Source: Falsihalocynthiibacter arcticus
GTDB taxonomy: Bacteria > Pseudomonadota > Alphaproteobacteria > Rhodobacterales > Rhodobacteraceae
NCBI RefSeq assembly: GCF_000812665.2
Contig: NZ_CP014327.1
Location: 3,811,501-3,875,500, forward strand
DNA length: 64,000 bases
Reading direction: 5' to 3'
Positions 45,902-55,821 of this stretch are shown here, in pieces (the stretch's first letter is position 1; every line of letters begins with the position of its first letter). The translations under genes and the position numbers were made by a program. Under the pieces are notes generated by a model. It ran no database searches. It saw only the letters and a program-made list of their open reading frames with translations, and was not told the origin of the DNA.

Positions 45902-46608
45902 TCCATTGTTTATTTATTTGGGAGCGAAATGGTTCTTCTTGCTAAAGAAAGATCATTGGTTTGAATGCCATTGGCAGGCCGCTTCAAAGCTCATTAGAAC
46001 CGTCTTGCAGTTCTGTTCGCCGGATCCAAGCGCCCTGCCCCGCCAGAGGGTGCCAGAGCACCACGTAAGCCTCTGATAAGGATTGTTATAATTGGACTGG
46101 AAGTCTTAGAAATAGACCAAATACCGAAAGGCCTTCGGTCGGTAAGAATTTTACTTATTCGAATAAAAGCAGCCGAAGCTCTTCACGAGATGAAATAGAA
46201 TTTTTCCAGGACAAATGAAGATTTGACCTATGAGTAACATCACATAAGTGCCGGGCATCGGGCATCATACAATAATTGGGCAAGGTTTTGATTAAGCCAC
46301 CTGCACAGAGGAATCTGTTGCCGCGATATTGCCCAACCCAAAAGTTCAAGATCACGACAGACAACGACCATGCTTTCAATAGTGAAGTTCGGTTGAGGTA
46401 TGGAGGCGGCAGGTTTCAACTACTCCTTGGAGGGCGCTCGCTATCGCATCCCGAGATTTTAGTGCAACCCTCCCCCCGCCGTCGATGCCATCGAAGGGCG
46501 AACCTCGTTGGGTGTTTTCCGTATGGCCGTCAAGCCGTCAACAGCAGTACATGCTTAAGCGTCTTCTCCGCCTCACGGTGGTATCTTTGTGTTCTGAATG
46601 AGACTTGA
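45902..46608. other. Gap with the second 66-bp repeat
   Basis: No gene supported in 707 bp. It contains a small hairpin near 46122-46140 and the 66-bp repeat at 46400-46465. It appears to be a mosaic of remnants. Confidence 0.4.
46400..46465 (+). repeat. 66-bp repeat, copy 2
   Basis: Matches the minus strand of 29282-29347 with four differences. Reads MEAAGFNYSLEGARYRIPRF then stop in one frame. Flanks differ between copies. Confidence 0.8.
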
Positions 46609-47802
46609 TCAGGACTGCAGACTGCGTAGGAACAACTGGACTTCATGCATCATCTGGGCCCAGGTATCCTCTTGAGGGAGAGGGATATGATTTCTACTTT
46701 CCAGCGAAACATATTTTGCCTCAGGGATTTCACTTGCGAGAATACGGCCTTGTTCAACCGGCTGTACCGCGTCTGAAATAGCATGGAGGACCAAGGTTGG
46801 GGTGCACACGGTCTCCAATATTTCCGAGACATCAAACCGGTCAATTATTTTTCTCAACTGGGCTGCATTCTCTGAGGATATCGTTTCGGTTTGCATTTTT
46901 ACAAATCCGTCCAACTGCTCGGGTGTGGCATCTGGCATAAACAGTGTTGAAAAGGCGTTTACAAACGGACTGTCTGCCTTGCCCCAACCCGCTCTGATCA
47001 ACCCCAGAATGGTGTCTTCATCAATGTCTCCCTGCGCCGCCTCGCGCAGGGCACGCCCTTTTGCGTATCCGCCATACAAGACCAATCCGGTGACACGCTC
47101 TGGATATTTTTGGGTAAAGCGGATGGCGACGGGAACAGCTTGTGACGCCGCAAATATCGGGAAACGATCCAATTTTCTGGCATCGGCTACCGCCTCTAAG
47201 TCGTCAACAAAGACATCGAGATCCGCGCCATCAAGGTCACGAGAAGAGAGGCCAGTGCCTCTTTGGTCGTAGCGGAAAAGCGTGTATTTACTTTCGAGAG
47301 CTTCAATCAGTGGTCTCCAGACAGGACTATGCCAGTCGAGTTCCAAGTGAGAGAGCCAATGCGCAACCCTGACCAGCGGAGGCCCGTCGCCACTTTTCGA
47401 AAAGGCGATCTTTGCGCCAAGTGATGATCGTGTAAAATGGATGTTCTGTGTATCAGTATGGTTGATCTCAATTGCATGTGCAGAAGTGTCTTCGCTTTCT
47501 TGCACTTCAACATTCAACTTAAAACCTCTGCCGTGGACTGTTTTAACGATCGCCTGTACTTGGCCAGTGTCACCAACAGCCTTCCGCGATGCATTGATGC
47601 GCGCGCTTATCGTCGCGTCGGACACACTCAACCCCCGCCAAACGGTTTCGACGAGTTCATCTTTTGTTACCAACCGTCCCCGCTTTTCGACAAGTGCCAA
47701 CAATAAATCAAAAACTTGCGGCTCAAGATGAATGGCCAATCCATCCCGAAGAAATAGATATTTTTCAGGGTCGATTACGCAATTTGAAAACCTGTATGCC
47801 AT
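46609..47802 (-). CDS. Winged-helix (OmpR/CadC-type) regulator fused to an alpha/beta hydrolase
   Basis: A 397-residue fusion. Residues 1-100 form a Trans_reg_C winged helix (HLEPQVFDLLLALVEKRGRL, SVSDATISARINASRKAVGD, VHGRGFKL). Residues about 125-395 are an alpha/beta hydrolase with FRYDQRGTGLS oxyanion-side motif, a nucleophile elbow read as AASQAV, the acid in AISDAV and a terminal histidine in ESRNHIPL. The elbow is A-x-S-x-A rather than G-x-S-x-G, so catalysis may be weakened and the domain may sense a ligand instead. ATG at 47802. It probably controls unknown genes from the cytoplasm (no membrane segment). Confidence 0.85.
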   Translation of the reverse strand: MAYRFSNCVIDPEKYLFLRDGLAIHLEPQVFDLLLALVEKRGRLVTKDELVETVWRGLSVSDATISARINASRKAVGDTGQVQAIVKTVHGRGFKLNVEVQESEDTSAHAIEINHTDTQNIHFTRSSLGAKIAFSKSGDGPPLVRVAHWLSHLELDWHSPVWRPLIEALESKYTLFRYDQRGTGLSSRDLDGADLDVFVDDLEAVADARKLDRFPIFAASQAVPVAIRFTQKYPERVTGLVLYGGYAKGRALREAAQGDIDEDTILGLIRAGWGKADSPFVNAFSTLFMPDATPEQLDGFVKMQTETISSENAAQLRKIIDRFDVSEILETVCTPTLVLHAISDAVQPVEQGRILASEIPEAKYVSLESRNHIPLPQEDTWAQMMHEVQLFLRSLQS

Positions 47803-47957
47803 GGAGCATTGAACCGCCTTTTGGCGGCAATACTCAAGAACTTTAAATGCAAACCAGGCCGAATAATCGAAATGACAAGGAATTCTAAAGCTGGCCTTCA
47901 AGCAATGATGTGGTCCTTCGTTTCTATTGATTTCATCGCAATCGAGGAGTTCCGGTC

Positions 47958-48140
47958 ATGCAACAATATGAGACACCACAGATCAAACGCCGCGCCGATG
48001 GGTCAATCGATACCGCTCATTACATAAAAATTGGACGACAAGAACGAGCGGATCAGGCACATAAATTAGCCAGACTCGTCACACCAAAGCGCAGGATCTT
48101 TTCGTTTCGGTTTCGGCCCTTCAAGGTATTTGGGACCTGA
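47958..48140 (+). CDS. Conserved-type small basic protein (60 aa)
   Basis: A 60-residue protein with ATG at 47958 and a strong GAGGAG eight bases upstream. The segment RRADGSIDTAHYIKIGRQER looks like small proteins I associate with roseobacters (often annotated hypothetical), followed by a basic tail. It is divergent from the winged-helix/hydrolase gene. No function assigned. Confidence 0.6.
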   Translation: MQQYETPQIKRRADGSIDTAHYIKIGRQERADQAHKLARLVTPKRRIFSFRFRPFKVFGT

Positions 48141-48416
48141 CTGGGCTAAGCGCACAGTGCGCCGATTTGAGGATTTGGCCAGTCCTCTATTGAAATTGGC
48201 CCTGGTTCCCAGAAGCCGAAAAGCGCCCCTTAAAGCAATTCTCCGGTTTCTGGTACAATGAATTAGTCACAGGCAAGGCCAGACGGGGGTGATAGTCAAA
48301 TTAAGCACTTTTAAGACTGCATAAATTCATTCGAGTTTGAAACAACTTCAAAAAACACAATAACCAGAACTTAGCTTTTCCCTGCGACTCATTATGTTTA
48401 CAACAGAGGAGCAAAA

Positions 48417-48587
48417 ATGATGAGCACACATTGGCGAGTTGAAGAGGTGACGCTGCGGAGAAAGATGCTTTTCAGATTATTGCGGAGTTTTGACTTTGAA
48501 AAACCGGTTTTTCTGAATGAACCAATTTCAGAGCCTATCAAGAAAATAGACTTGTTCGAAGATAGTGATACTTTCATTTTTGCCTGA
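48417..48587 (+). CDS. Possible 56-residue small protein
   Basis: ATG at 48417 (or 48420) preceded by GAGGAG at good spacing; the frame is open for 56 codons with a mixed basic N-terminus and acidic C-terminus. No family recognised. Only the ribosome binding site and coding-like composition support it. Confidence 0.4.
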   Translation: MMSTHWRVEEVTLRRKMLFRLLRSFDFEKPVFLNEPISEPIKKIDLFEDSDTFIFA

Positions 48588-48761
48588 GAATTCAGCCGCC
48601 CTGAATTGGAAAGGCGAACACAGTCGATCCAATCTGACTTAGATCGGTATTAAACGATCGTCGTCGGTGTGCTCCGTTCAGCGATGACGCGATCCAAACC
48701 ATCGCCACTGAGACTTTAGGAGCCCGCGTCACACTCCTGTTACGAATCTCAGATATTCATC

Positions 48762-48775
48762 TGGAAACGTTTCCA
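48762..48775. promoter_or_regulatory. LacI-type operator overlapping the regulator start region
   Basis: TGGAAACGTTTCCA is a perfect 14-bp palindrome with the central CG typical of LacI/GalR operators, ending two bases before the LacI-family start codon. It is probably an autoregulatory site and may control the downstream transporter. Confidence 0.75.
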
Positions 48776-48776
48776 A

Positions 48777-49868
48777 ATGAATGATGACATGCCCCAAACT
48801 CCACCAGCCACAATCAAAGACGTTGCACGGGTTGCGGGTTGCGGGATCGCAACCGCCAGTCGAGTTTTGAACAAATCAGGTCCCGCAAGCACCAAAATGC
48901 GCGAGCGGGTTGAACGCGCAGCGAGTGATCTGGGCTTTTGTTTCAACGCAGCAGGACGGGCCCTTCAAAGCCGCAGGTCAATGACTATTGGTTGTCTGGT
49001 GCCCTCTTTGGCAAACCCGGTGTTTGCCGAAGCTGTGCAAGGCGTGCAGGCTGAACTTTTGGGCTCTGGTTACCAAATACTAATCTCATGCTCTAACTAC
49101 GACGATGCGGCGGATAACACTTCAATCAGTACACTGTTGGAAAACAATGTTGACGGAATCATTGCTACGATGGTGGCACCGGACCGCAGCACCGCATTGC
49201 TACAAGCAAAGCAGCGCGGCATCCCTGTGTCTTTGATGTTCCATGATCCGCTTGACGGGTTGGTCACTGCCTATGTCGATAACTTTGTCGCCGCATGTGA
49301 AGTTGCACGCCGTTTTGCGGCCTTAGGCCATCGACGTGTCGGCTTTTTGGCCCTGCGCTTCTCAACCTCTGATCGTTCTCGTAATCGCTATGCTGGTTTT
49401 CATGCGCAGTGTCGGGCAAGTGGACTGGCTGATCCAACATTGATCGAAATCAGCGAAGTTGAAGCGCGTCATCCCGAACAGTTGGCAGCCATTCTTGCCC
49501 GTTACCGTGATATTACGGCGCTGTTTGCATCCAATGACTTTCTGGCCATCGCCGTACAAAAAGCGGCCCGCGACTTGGAATGGAAGGTACCGCAGGATCT
49601 CTCTATTATTGGTTTTGACGGGATTGAGGTCGGGCGGCTGCTTGAAGCGCCATTGACCACAATTGAAACATCCCCCGAAGCCATGGGGCGTCAGGCCGCC
49701 CAATCGCTTTTACACGCATTGCAGGGCCTTGGGTTAGTACAACTCCCTCCCCTGCCCTTCTCTTTTCGGGAGGGGGGAACGCTTGCACCCCCCAACCCGA
49801 AAAGGACTGACGACGATCGGGTAGCCGCCCAACCGTCGTCCGTTCACCCCGCTCAAGATCAAAACTAA
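48777..49868 (+). CDS. LacI/GalR-family transcriptional regulator
   Basis: A 363-residue repressor. The N-terminal HTH is TIKDVARVAGCGIATASRVL (residues 12-31) and hinge region, then a periplasmic-binding-protein-like effector domain (IGCLVPSLANPVFAEAVQGV, IIGFDGIEVG) and an unusual proline-rich tail. ATG at 48777, directly next to its operator and without a clear ribosome binding site; ATG at 48789 is an alternative. It heads the transporter/phosphoesterase operon, 20 bp before the substrate-binding gene, and probably represses it unless the substrate is present. Confidence 0.9.
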   Translation: MNDDMPQTPPATIKDVARVAGCGIATASRVLNKSGPASTKMRERVERAASDLGFCFNAAGRALQSRRSMTIGCLVPSLANPVFAEAVQGVQAELLGSGYQILISCSNYDDAADNTSISTLLENNVDGIIATMVAPDRSTALLQAKQRGIPVSLMFHDPLDGLVTAYVDNFVAACEVARRFAALGHRRVGFLALRFSTSDRSRNRYAGFHAQCRASGLADPTLIEISEVEARHPEQLAAILARYRDITALFASNDFLAIAVQKAARDLEWKVPQDLSIIGFDGIEVGRLLEAPLTTIETSPEAMGRQAAQSLLHALQGLGLVQLPPLPFSFREGGTLAPPNPKRTDDDRVAAQPSSVHPAQDQN

Positions 49869-49888
49869 AATCAATCAAGGACGAACCA

Positions 49889-50884
49889 ATGAAACATACA
49901 CTTTTCGCTGCACTGGCTGCAACTGCCGTTGCCGCGCCCGCACTCGCTGATGAGGCTGTCTGCTATAACTGCCCTCCTCAATGGGCAGATTGGGCATCTA
50001 TGCTGGAAGCAATCGACGAAAATCTCGGCATCAAGATGCCACATGACAACAAGAACTCGGGCCAGACCATCAGCCAGTTAATTGCAGAACGTGCCAGCCC
50101 TGTGGCAGACGTTGCCTATTACGGCGTAACAACGGGTATCAAAGCTGGTGCTGACGGCCTTGTCGAGCCTTACAAACCAGCTGGTTTTGACGAAATCCCT
50201 GCTGGACTCAAAGATGTAGATGGAAACTGGTTTGCCATCCATTACGGCACAATGGGCTTTTTCGTTAATGTCGATGCATTGGCGGGCGCCCCCGTTCCAC
50301 AGTGTTTTGCCGACCTGACCAAGCCAGAGTATCGCGGCATGGTTGGCTATCTCGACCCCTCATCTGCCTTTGTCGGTTATGCGGGTGCCCTTGCGGCGAA
50401 CCTCGCCTTTGGGGGTGATTTGACCAACTTTGATCCTGCAATCAAATACTTCAACGATCTGGCAGAAAATGATCCTATTGTGCCCAAGCAGACATCTTAT
50501 GCACGCGTTGTTTCTGGCGAAATTCCAATCCTGTTTGATTATGATTTCAACGCCTATCGTGGCAAATACGAAGAAGATGGAAATTTTGAATTTGTGCTGC
50601 CGTGCGAGGGCTCATTGCGCGTTCCTTATGTCATGAGTCTTGTGAAAAATGCGCCAAACCCTGACGCGGGCAAACGTGTGTTGGATTTCATTCTTTCAGA
50701 TGAAGGTCAGGCGATCTGGACCAATGCCTATTTGCAACCAGCACGCCCGGTAGAACTGCCAGCCGAAGTTGCTGCCAAGTTCCTGCCTGCCAGCGAATAC
50801 GAGCGCGCTGTTGCAGTAGATTATGGCGAAATGGCCGCCGTACAAGCTGCCTTTGGCGAACGGTATTTATCCGAAGTAAGATAA
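49889..50884 (+). CDS. ABC importer periplasmic substrate-binding protein (SBP_bac_6/8 type)
   Basis: A 331-residue binding protein with a signal peptide (about 1-20, ending ALA) and the two-lobe fold of the iron/thiamine/2-aminoethylphosphonate group (GYLDPSSAFVGYAGALAAN, VVSGEIPILFDYDFNAYRG). Two cysteines follow the cleavage site (CYNCPP). ATG at 49889. The genes behind it suggest a phosphodiester or phosphonate-like ligand, but an iron or other ligand remains possible. Confidence 0.85.
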   Translation: MKHTLFAALAATAVAAPALADEAVCYNCPPQWADWASMLEAIDENLGIKMPHDNKNSGQTISQLIAERASPVADVAYYGVTTGIKAGADGLVEPYKPAGFDEIPAGLKDVDGNWFAIHYGTMGFFVNVDALAGAPVPQCFADLTKPEYRGMVGYLDPSSAFVGYAGALAANLAFGGDLTNFDPAIKYFNDLAENDPIVPKQTSYARVVSGEIPILFDYDFNAYRGKYEEDGNFEFVLPCEGSLRVPYVMSLVKNAPNPDAGKRVLDFILSDEGQAIWTNAYLQPARPVELPAEVAAKFLPASEYERAVAVDYGEMAAVQAAFGERYLSEVR

Positions 50885-50948
50885 CCCTTCACTGACCATG
50901 GGGGGAGCGGCGCAGCTCTCCCCGACCGCTTTTATCAAAGGTAATAAG

Positions 50949-51752
50949 ATGACCTCGCGAACCTTCGTTCAGCTGTGCTTGCTTCCGCTAATAATTTTCA
51001 CTCTGGCCTTTTTGGCCCTACCACTTGGCCGCTTGATCCTTGCTTCTGGCGAGGGTGAATTTGGCTGGGGCATTTACCTGAAAATTCTGCAAACTCCACG
51101 CTATTACTCTACCTTGCTGCAAACGGTCCTGATCTCGATCGCGGTGACCATCGCCGCACTGGCCATTTCAACAACCACCGGATTGTTCCTTGTCAGGAAC
51201 CGCTTTGCGGGGCGTGGTGTGCTGCTGTCAATTCTCACCCTGCCCCTTGCCTTTCCAGGTGTCGTTGTAGGGTTTATGATCATCCTTCTCGGAGGGCGAC
51301 AGGGTTTAGTAAACCAAATTTTACCTGGCCATTGGGTATTTGCCTATTCCGCCTTTGGCCTGTTCCTTGGTTATCTCTATTTTTCGATCCCGCGTGTGTT
51401 GCTTACAGTGATGGCCGCCGCAGAAAAAATTGACCCCGCACTGGAGGAGGCAGCGCTAACCTTGGGCGCACCAACACACCGCGTTGTGCTGGATGTTATT
51501 CTGCCCGCATTGGCCCCAGCCATGATCGCAGCAGGGGCTATCGCATTTGCCACAGCGATGGGTGCCTTTGGCACCGCCTTCACACTGGCCACCAATATCG
51601 ATGTGTTGCCAATGGTCATTTACACCGAATTCACCTTGTCAGCGAATATCGCCATGGCAGCAGCCCTTTCAGTGATCTTGGGTGTAATCACATGGGCGTT
51701 GCTGCTGATTGCACGCAGCTTTTCAGGCACAACCGTCGCCGCAGGAGGCTGA
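50949..51752 (+). CDS. ABC importer permease (first)
   Basis: A 267-residue inner-membrane permease with six helices and the EAA-type loop (EEAALTLGAPTHRVVLDVILP). ATG at 50949 with AAAGG nine bases upstream; an ATG at 50898 lacks a ribosome binding site. It pairs with the next permease. Confidence 0.9.
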   Translation: MTSRTFVQLCLLPLIIFTLAFLALPLGRLILASGEGEFGWGIYLKILQTPRYYSTLLQTVLISIAVTIAALAISTTTGLFLVRNRFAGRGVLLSILTLPLAFPGVVVGFMIILLGGRQGLVNQILPGHWVFAYSAFGLFLGYLYFSIPRVLLTVMAAAEKIDPALEEAALTLGAPTHRVVLDVILPALAPAMIAAGAIAFATAMGAFGTAFTLATNIDVLPMVIYTEFTLSANIAMAAALSVILGVITWALLLIARSFSGTTVAAGG

Positions 51753-51753
51753 G

Positions 51754-52545
51754 ATGTTCAAATCACCCGCAAAGATATTCCAACTGACAGTTACACTGCT
51801 GGCCTGTGCATTCCTTCTGGTACCAACCCTGCAATCGGTCCTGGCAGGATTAACCGTGAATTACTTCAGAGGCGTTTCCTCTGGCCTGACCTTCAAGTGG
51901 ATCATTGAGGTTTGGACGCTTTATTCAGACAGCATATTCTTGTCGATCTGGCTTGCTCTGGCTTGTCTTGTTTGCACTCTGATCATCGGCGTGCCTGCGG
52001 CCTATGCTCTCGCACGCAATCCGGGACGTCTGTCGCGGATGCTTGAGGAATTCATCTCGCTCCCCCTTGCCATCCCCGGTCTTGCGCTGGCGCTGGCGCT
52101 TTTGCAGCTTTATGGAGGCTGGCGCGAGTTTCGCATCAGCTGGACGTTTATCCTTGTGGGTCACGTTCTTTACACACTACCGTTTATGGTGCGCTCGGTC
52201 ATGTCAGTTCTGGCGGCGATTGACCTTAAAACGCTTGAGGAAGGCGCCGCATCTTTGGGTGCCCCCCCTCACCGCATATTTTTCGACATTGTGGTGCCAA
52301 ACGCCCTGCCCGGCATTCTTGCAGGGGCGCTGACGGTGGTGACTCTATCCATAGGAGAATTCAACCTCACGTGGATGCTGCACACACCGTTTCTGAAAAC
52401 CCTACCTGTTGGTCTGGCCGACAGCTACGCCTCGATGCGGCTGGAAATCGCTTCCGCTTACACCCTGATCTTCTTTGTGATGATCATTCCTCTTCTGTTG
52501 GCCATGCAATGGGCCACCGCCCGCGCCCAAAGGATCATGTCATGA
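51754..52545 (+). CDS. ABC importer permease (second)
   Basis: A 263-residue permease of the PotC/CysW type with six helices and the loop EEGAASLGAPPHRIFFDIVVP. ATG at 51754, two bases after the previous stop, with AGGAGG upstream. Its stop overlaps the ATPase start by 4 bp. Confidence 0.9.
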   Translation: MFKSPAKIFQLTVTLLACAFLLVPTLQSVLAGLTVNYFRGVSSGLTFKWIIEVWTLYSDSIFLSIWLALACLVCTLIIGVPAAYALARNPGRLSRMLEEFISLPLAIPGLALALALLQLYGGWREFRISWTFILVGHVLYTLPFMVRSVMSVLAAIDLKTLEEGAASLGAPPHRIFFDIVVPNALPGILAGALTVVTLSIGEFNLTWMLHTPFLKTLPVGLADSYASMRLEIASAYTLIFFVMIIPLLLAMQWATARAQRIMS

Positions 52546-53575
52546 CGCTTTCCCTCACTCATACGGCCAAAACCTTTCCTGACGGCACGCGTGCCTTGCT
52601 GCCCACTGATCTTGAGATCGCACCGGGCGAGATCGTCTCGCTGCTTGGCCCGTCAGGTTGCGGAAAATCCACTCTGCTACGGATCATCGCAGGGTTGGAA
52701 AAGCCTGACGCTGGCGCAAAGCTTTTGTTTGATGGCGACGACGTCACACGCCTTCCGGTTGAGAAGCGCAAAGTCGGCATGGTATTCCAATCCTATGCTC
52801 TTTTCCCGAACATGTCGGTGCGCGGCAACATCGGCTACGGCCTCAAAATGCAAAAACTTCCGAAATCCGAGATCAATAAACGTGTGGAGGAAGTCATTGC
52901 CCTCTGCCAGTTAGAGCCTTACGCCACGCGCCCTATTACCGCCCTCTCAGGTGGGCAGCGCCAAAGGGTTGCCCTCGCCCGCGCATTTGCCCCGCGCCCG
53001 CGCTTGTTGCTGTTGGACGAACCGCTATCGGCTCTGGACGCCGCGCTGCGCGGGCAATTGCGCGATGAATTGGCGCAGCTTTTGCGTAGCTTTGGCATTA
53101 CCGCGATTTTTGTGACCCACGATCAGGACGAAGCCATGGCAATCGCAGACCGTGTCGCGGTGATGTCCCATGGCGAAATCGCCCAAATAGGCACACCAGA
53201 GGCGCTCTACCGTGCGCCGGAAACCGAATTCGTTGCGCGGTTCATTGGGGCCGCCATGCCGCTGGGGGACACATCGATGCAGATAACCTGCATCTTGAGG
53301 CCGGAACCTTAAAGCTGTTGGTGCCCGCTGCGGGTAACAAAGCATTCGTACGCGCCGAAGATGTCCGCTTGGATGATAGCGGCCCCCTGCGGGCCAAAGT
53401 AATGTCGGTGACCTTTCTGGGCACCCATTACCGCATTGCCCTACAAGGTCTTGCACCTGATCCAATCTTTGCCTTGCATGCAGGGCTCAGCGCCCCAAAA
53501 GTAGGCGAGATCGTCCGTGTCGCCATCGCGCCTGCCGCAATCCTGATGCTACCTTCCGAAAAGAAAGCCGCCTGA
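52542..53575 (+). pseudogene. ABC importer ATPase, frameshifted before the TOBE domain
   Basis: ATG at 52542 gives a 256-codon frame with Walker A LGPSGCGKSTL, signature LSGGQRQRVALARA and Walker B LLLLDEPLSALD, then runs into a stop at 53312. The TOBE domain (KAFVRAEDVRLDDSGPLRAK and on) lies in the next frame to 53575. Adding one G to the G5 run at 53264-53268 gives an uninterrupted 344-residue PotA-type ATPase. The NBD may still work without TOBE, so loss of function is not certain. Confidence 0.8.
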
Positions 53576-54387
53576 TGCCTGCGTTCATTCAAATCTCTGA
53601 TACTCATATTGTCGAAAAAGGCCGGTTGGTCTGTGGTGCTTCCGACACAAATGCGGCGCTTCGTAATGCCGTCGCGTCAATCAACTGGCGGCGGCCATCT
53701 TTAGGGAAAATAGACTGCGCGATTGTGACTGGCGACTTGACAGACAATGGAACCGCCGAAGAATACGCCCATTTCTCCGAGATCATGGCCGAGCTTAATC
53801 TGCCATGGATCGCCATTCCGGGGAACCATGACAACCGCGAGGAGATGCGCACCGCCTTTGGCTCGCAAGACTGGATGCCAGACGCTGGCCCAATCCAATG
53901 GCTGCGTGACTTTGGCCCCTTTGCGGTCTTGGGCCTTGATACCTTGCTGGCAGAAGCCCATCACGGTGAACTGTCAGAGAGCGGGTTCACCTTCATTGAC
54001 ACAATGCTCACTGATCTTGCTGGCAAGCCTCTGATTGTTGCCACCCACCACCCATGGCTGCATTGCGGAATTCCAGAAATGGACGCCGACAACCTTCGCA
54101 ACGGCGCGATAATGATGGAACTGCTTGAACAATATCCCGGCGATGTTCGCATGATGTCCGGACATGTTCATCGCGCAGTCACAGGAAAAGTCGGCAATAT
54201 CCTATGCCAGATTGCTCCAAGCACAGGCCATTCCGTCCATCGGGACCAGCGTGAAAATGCAAAGCATGCTCTCACCCTCGAAGCCGGAGCTGTCACCTTA
54301 TACATGTGGCAGGAAGGATCTCAGTCGGGGCTAATTTCGGACATTTTGCCGCTCACGACGTTTGCTGAACCGGTACCGTTCCAATAG
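53575..54387 (+). CDS. Calcineurin-like metallophosphoesterase (Icc/GpdQ type)
   Basis: A 270-residue binuclear-metal phosphodiesterase. Motifs in order: SDTH (residues 8-11), GDLTDNG near 52, GNHD near 83, THHPW near 156 and GHVH near 195. This family hydrolyses cyclic nucleotides or glycerophosphodiesters. The ATG at 53575 overlaps the stop of the ATPase frame (TGATG). As the last gene of an ABC uptake operon it likely degrades an imported phosphodiester, an inference from context. Confidence 0.9.
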   Translation: MPAFIQISDTHIVEKGRLVCGASDTNAALRNAVASINWRRPSLGKIDCAIVTGDLTDNGTAEEYAHFSEIMAELNLPWIAIPGNHDNREEMRTAFGSQDWMPDAGPIQWLRDFGPFAVLGLDTLLAEAHHGELSESGFTFIDTMLTDLAGKPLIVATHHPWLHCGIPEMDADNLRNGAIMMELLEQYPGDVRMMSGHVHRAVTGKVGNILCQIAPSTGHSVHRDQRENAKHALTLEAGAVTLYMWQEGSQSGLISDILPLTTFAEPVPFQ

Positions 54388-54450
54388 ATGTCATGTCATC
54401 GAAAAGTAGCGAGCCTTGGTTGCGAGAACTCAACTTGGATATATTGAATT

Positions 54451-54768
54451 GGTACAACGATGCGCGCCTTTAGTTCCATCCCCGTGCGCGCATTCCAGTA
54501 TCGTTTTATATCCGGTACCGGCAGGCTTTCCACTGGATAGCAAATAACTGGCCTCACGTCGCGGCAGGCTTGGGCATCAAGGTGATGCTGGCATTAGTAC
54601 ATCTAAAAACCTCCGAGCCGTAGGCAAAACATAATATTCGTTCGAACTGCTGTGCGTGATCGCTCCGGCAGGCTGACGCACCTGTGTATCTCGTTACCAT
54701 TCTCAATCTCCTTCATAGCAAACATTGCTCGAAAGAGACCGGAGCTAAAACGGGGCAAGTCCAGTTTT
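54451..54768 (+). repeat. Duplicated segment, copy B (5' fragment of DUF1989 gene)
   Basis: 318 bp matching 28106-28459, lacking 36 bp that include the DUF1989 start codon. It occupies most of the 426-bp gap at 54388-54813 and carries only a dead 5' fragment. Confidence 0.9.
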
Positions 54769-54813
54769 AAAAAGTTGCTCCACCCCTACAGGTCGCCGAC
54801 GCATCCGCCGATG

Positions 54814-55821
54814 TCAGCCCTTGTTCCACCACTGCGTAATCAGTCCTTCTGCCGTCTTATTTTGCACGGTAAAATCCGTATCCTCGGCGCCTCCACCGTC
54901 TGGATCAGTGAGCCAGCGCCAGACCCATATATCTTGAATGTCGCGTTCGCTGAGTTCTGCAAACCAATGGTCCAAAACTTCGGCCTGAAGTGCCATATCA
55001 CTTTGGGCAATCCGTTCTTCTGCGCTTTCCCAAGGGCGTTCAGCAGCGCCTTTCGCCGACCTAATACCAATTTCCGCTATCCAGACGGGCTTCCCGTATT
55101 TCCGCGCAACAGCTTCTACTCTGTCCAACTCTTCCGCGATGGCCTTGTCCCAATCGGCGTAGGCGTGGTCTGCACCCAAAATTGGGTAAAGCGAAACAGC
55201 AACGGCATCCAGTAGCGGCCAGAAGTCCACCTGTTCGGCTTCGTCCGCCCCATGCGCCACATATGTTAGTTTACCGGAGAATGACGCGCGCACATCGCCT
55301 ATGATCTTCTCCCAGTGGTTGGAGGCAGACATACCGCGCAACTCGGTCCCGATCACCAGAACCTCGGCATTCTGGTCCTCAGCTGTACGAGAGATGTTCA
55401 GCAAGATCTGACGGTAGGCGGAATACCAACTATCTACTAACCCGTCGTCCAGTTCGATACCCCCTGCCCAACTTCCCGGCACCCAAACATGAGGCTTAAC
55501 GATGGCGGCAAGACCAGCTGCGTGAAGTTGTGTGATCCCTGCGGCAATCCTGTCTCCAGGCAGCGCATCGCCCATCACTATGTCATTGGATTCATGCGAC
55601 GACTGCCACAGAAAGGGAATCACAGCCGCCGCCGTTGCACCCGTGCTTGCCAGTTGGCGTATGCTCTGTTCGGCTGCAGCGCTGCCAAACGGGGCATTCT
55701 TCGTTTCGATCAGGTTGAAACCCTTTAACCACGTGGGGCGTAAGCTATCAGCAAGTGACCGTCGCACAGGTGCGATCGATACGGCTCCAAGAGTTCCAAG
55801 AAAAATGCGACGGGTAACCAT
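54814..55821 (-). CDS. GH113-like TIM-barrel glycoside hydrolase, Tat-exported
   Basis: A 335-residue protein with a twin-arginine type signal (TRRIFLG, cleavage near residue 25) and a TIM barrel resembling glycoside hydrolase family 113. Likely acid/base E160 (VIGTELRGM) and nucleophile E250 (VWIAEIGIRS) sit at the ends of strands 4 and 7, as in clan GH-A. It would act on a beta-mannan or related polysaccharide in the periplasm or outside. ATG at 55821. Stands alone. Confidence 0.8.
   Translation of the reverse strand: MVTRRIFLGTLGAVSIAPVRRSLADSLRPTWLKGFNLIETKNAPFGSAAAEQSIRQLASTGATAAAVIPFLWQSSHESNDIVMGDALPGDRIAAGITQLHAAGLAAIVKPHVWVPGSWAGGIELDDGLVDSWYSAYRQILLNISRTAEDQNAEVLVIGTELRGMSASNHWEKIIGDVRASFSGKLTYVAHGADEAEQVDFWPLLDAVAVSLYPILGADHAYADWDKAIAEELDRVEAVARKYGKPVWIAEIGIRSAKGAAERPWESAEERIAQSDMALQAEVLDHWFAELSERDIQDIWVWRWLTDPDGGGAEDTDFTVQNKTAEGLITQWWNKG

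Noticed and set aside
46019-46080. GC-rich segment resembling a tRNA 3' end or attachment site
   Set aside because: It cannot be folded into a cloverleaf and has no anticodon arm; no integrase gene abuts it.
46276-46608. 110-codon plus-strand frame across the 66-bp repeat
   Set aside because: The reading frame through the repeat is shared with the other copy only inside the 66 bp; flanks differ and no start signal is seen.
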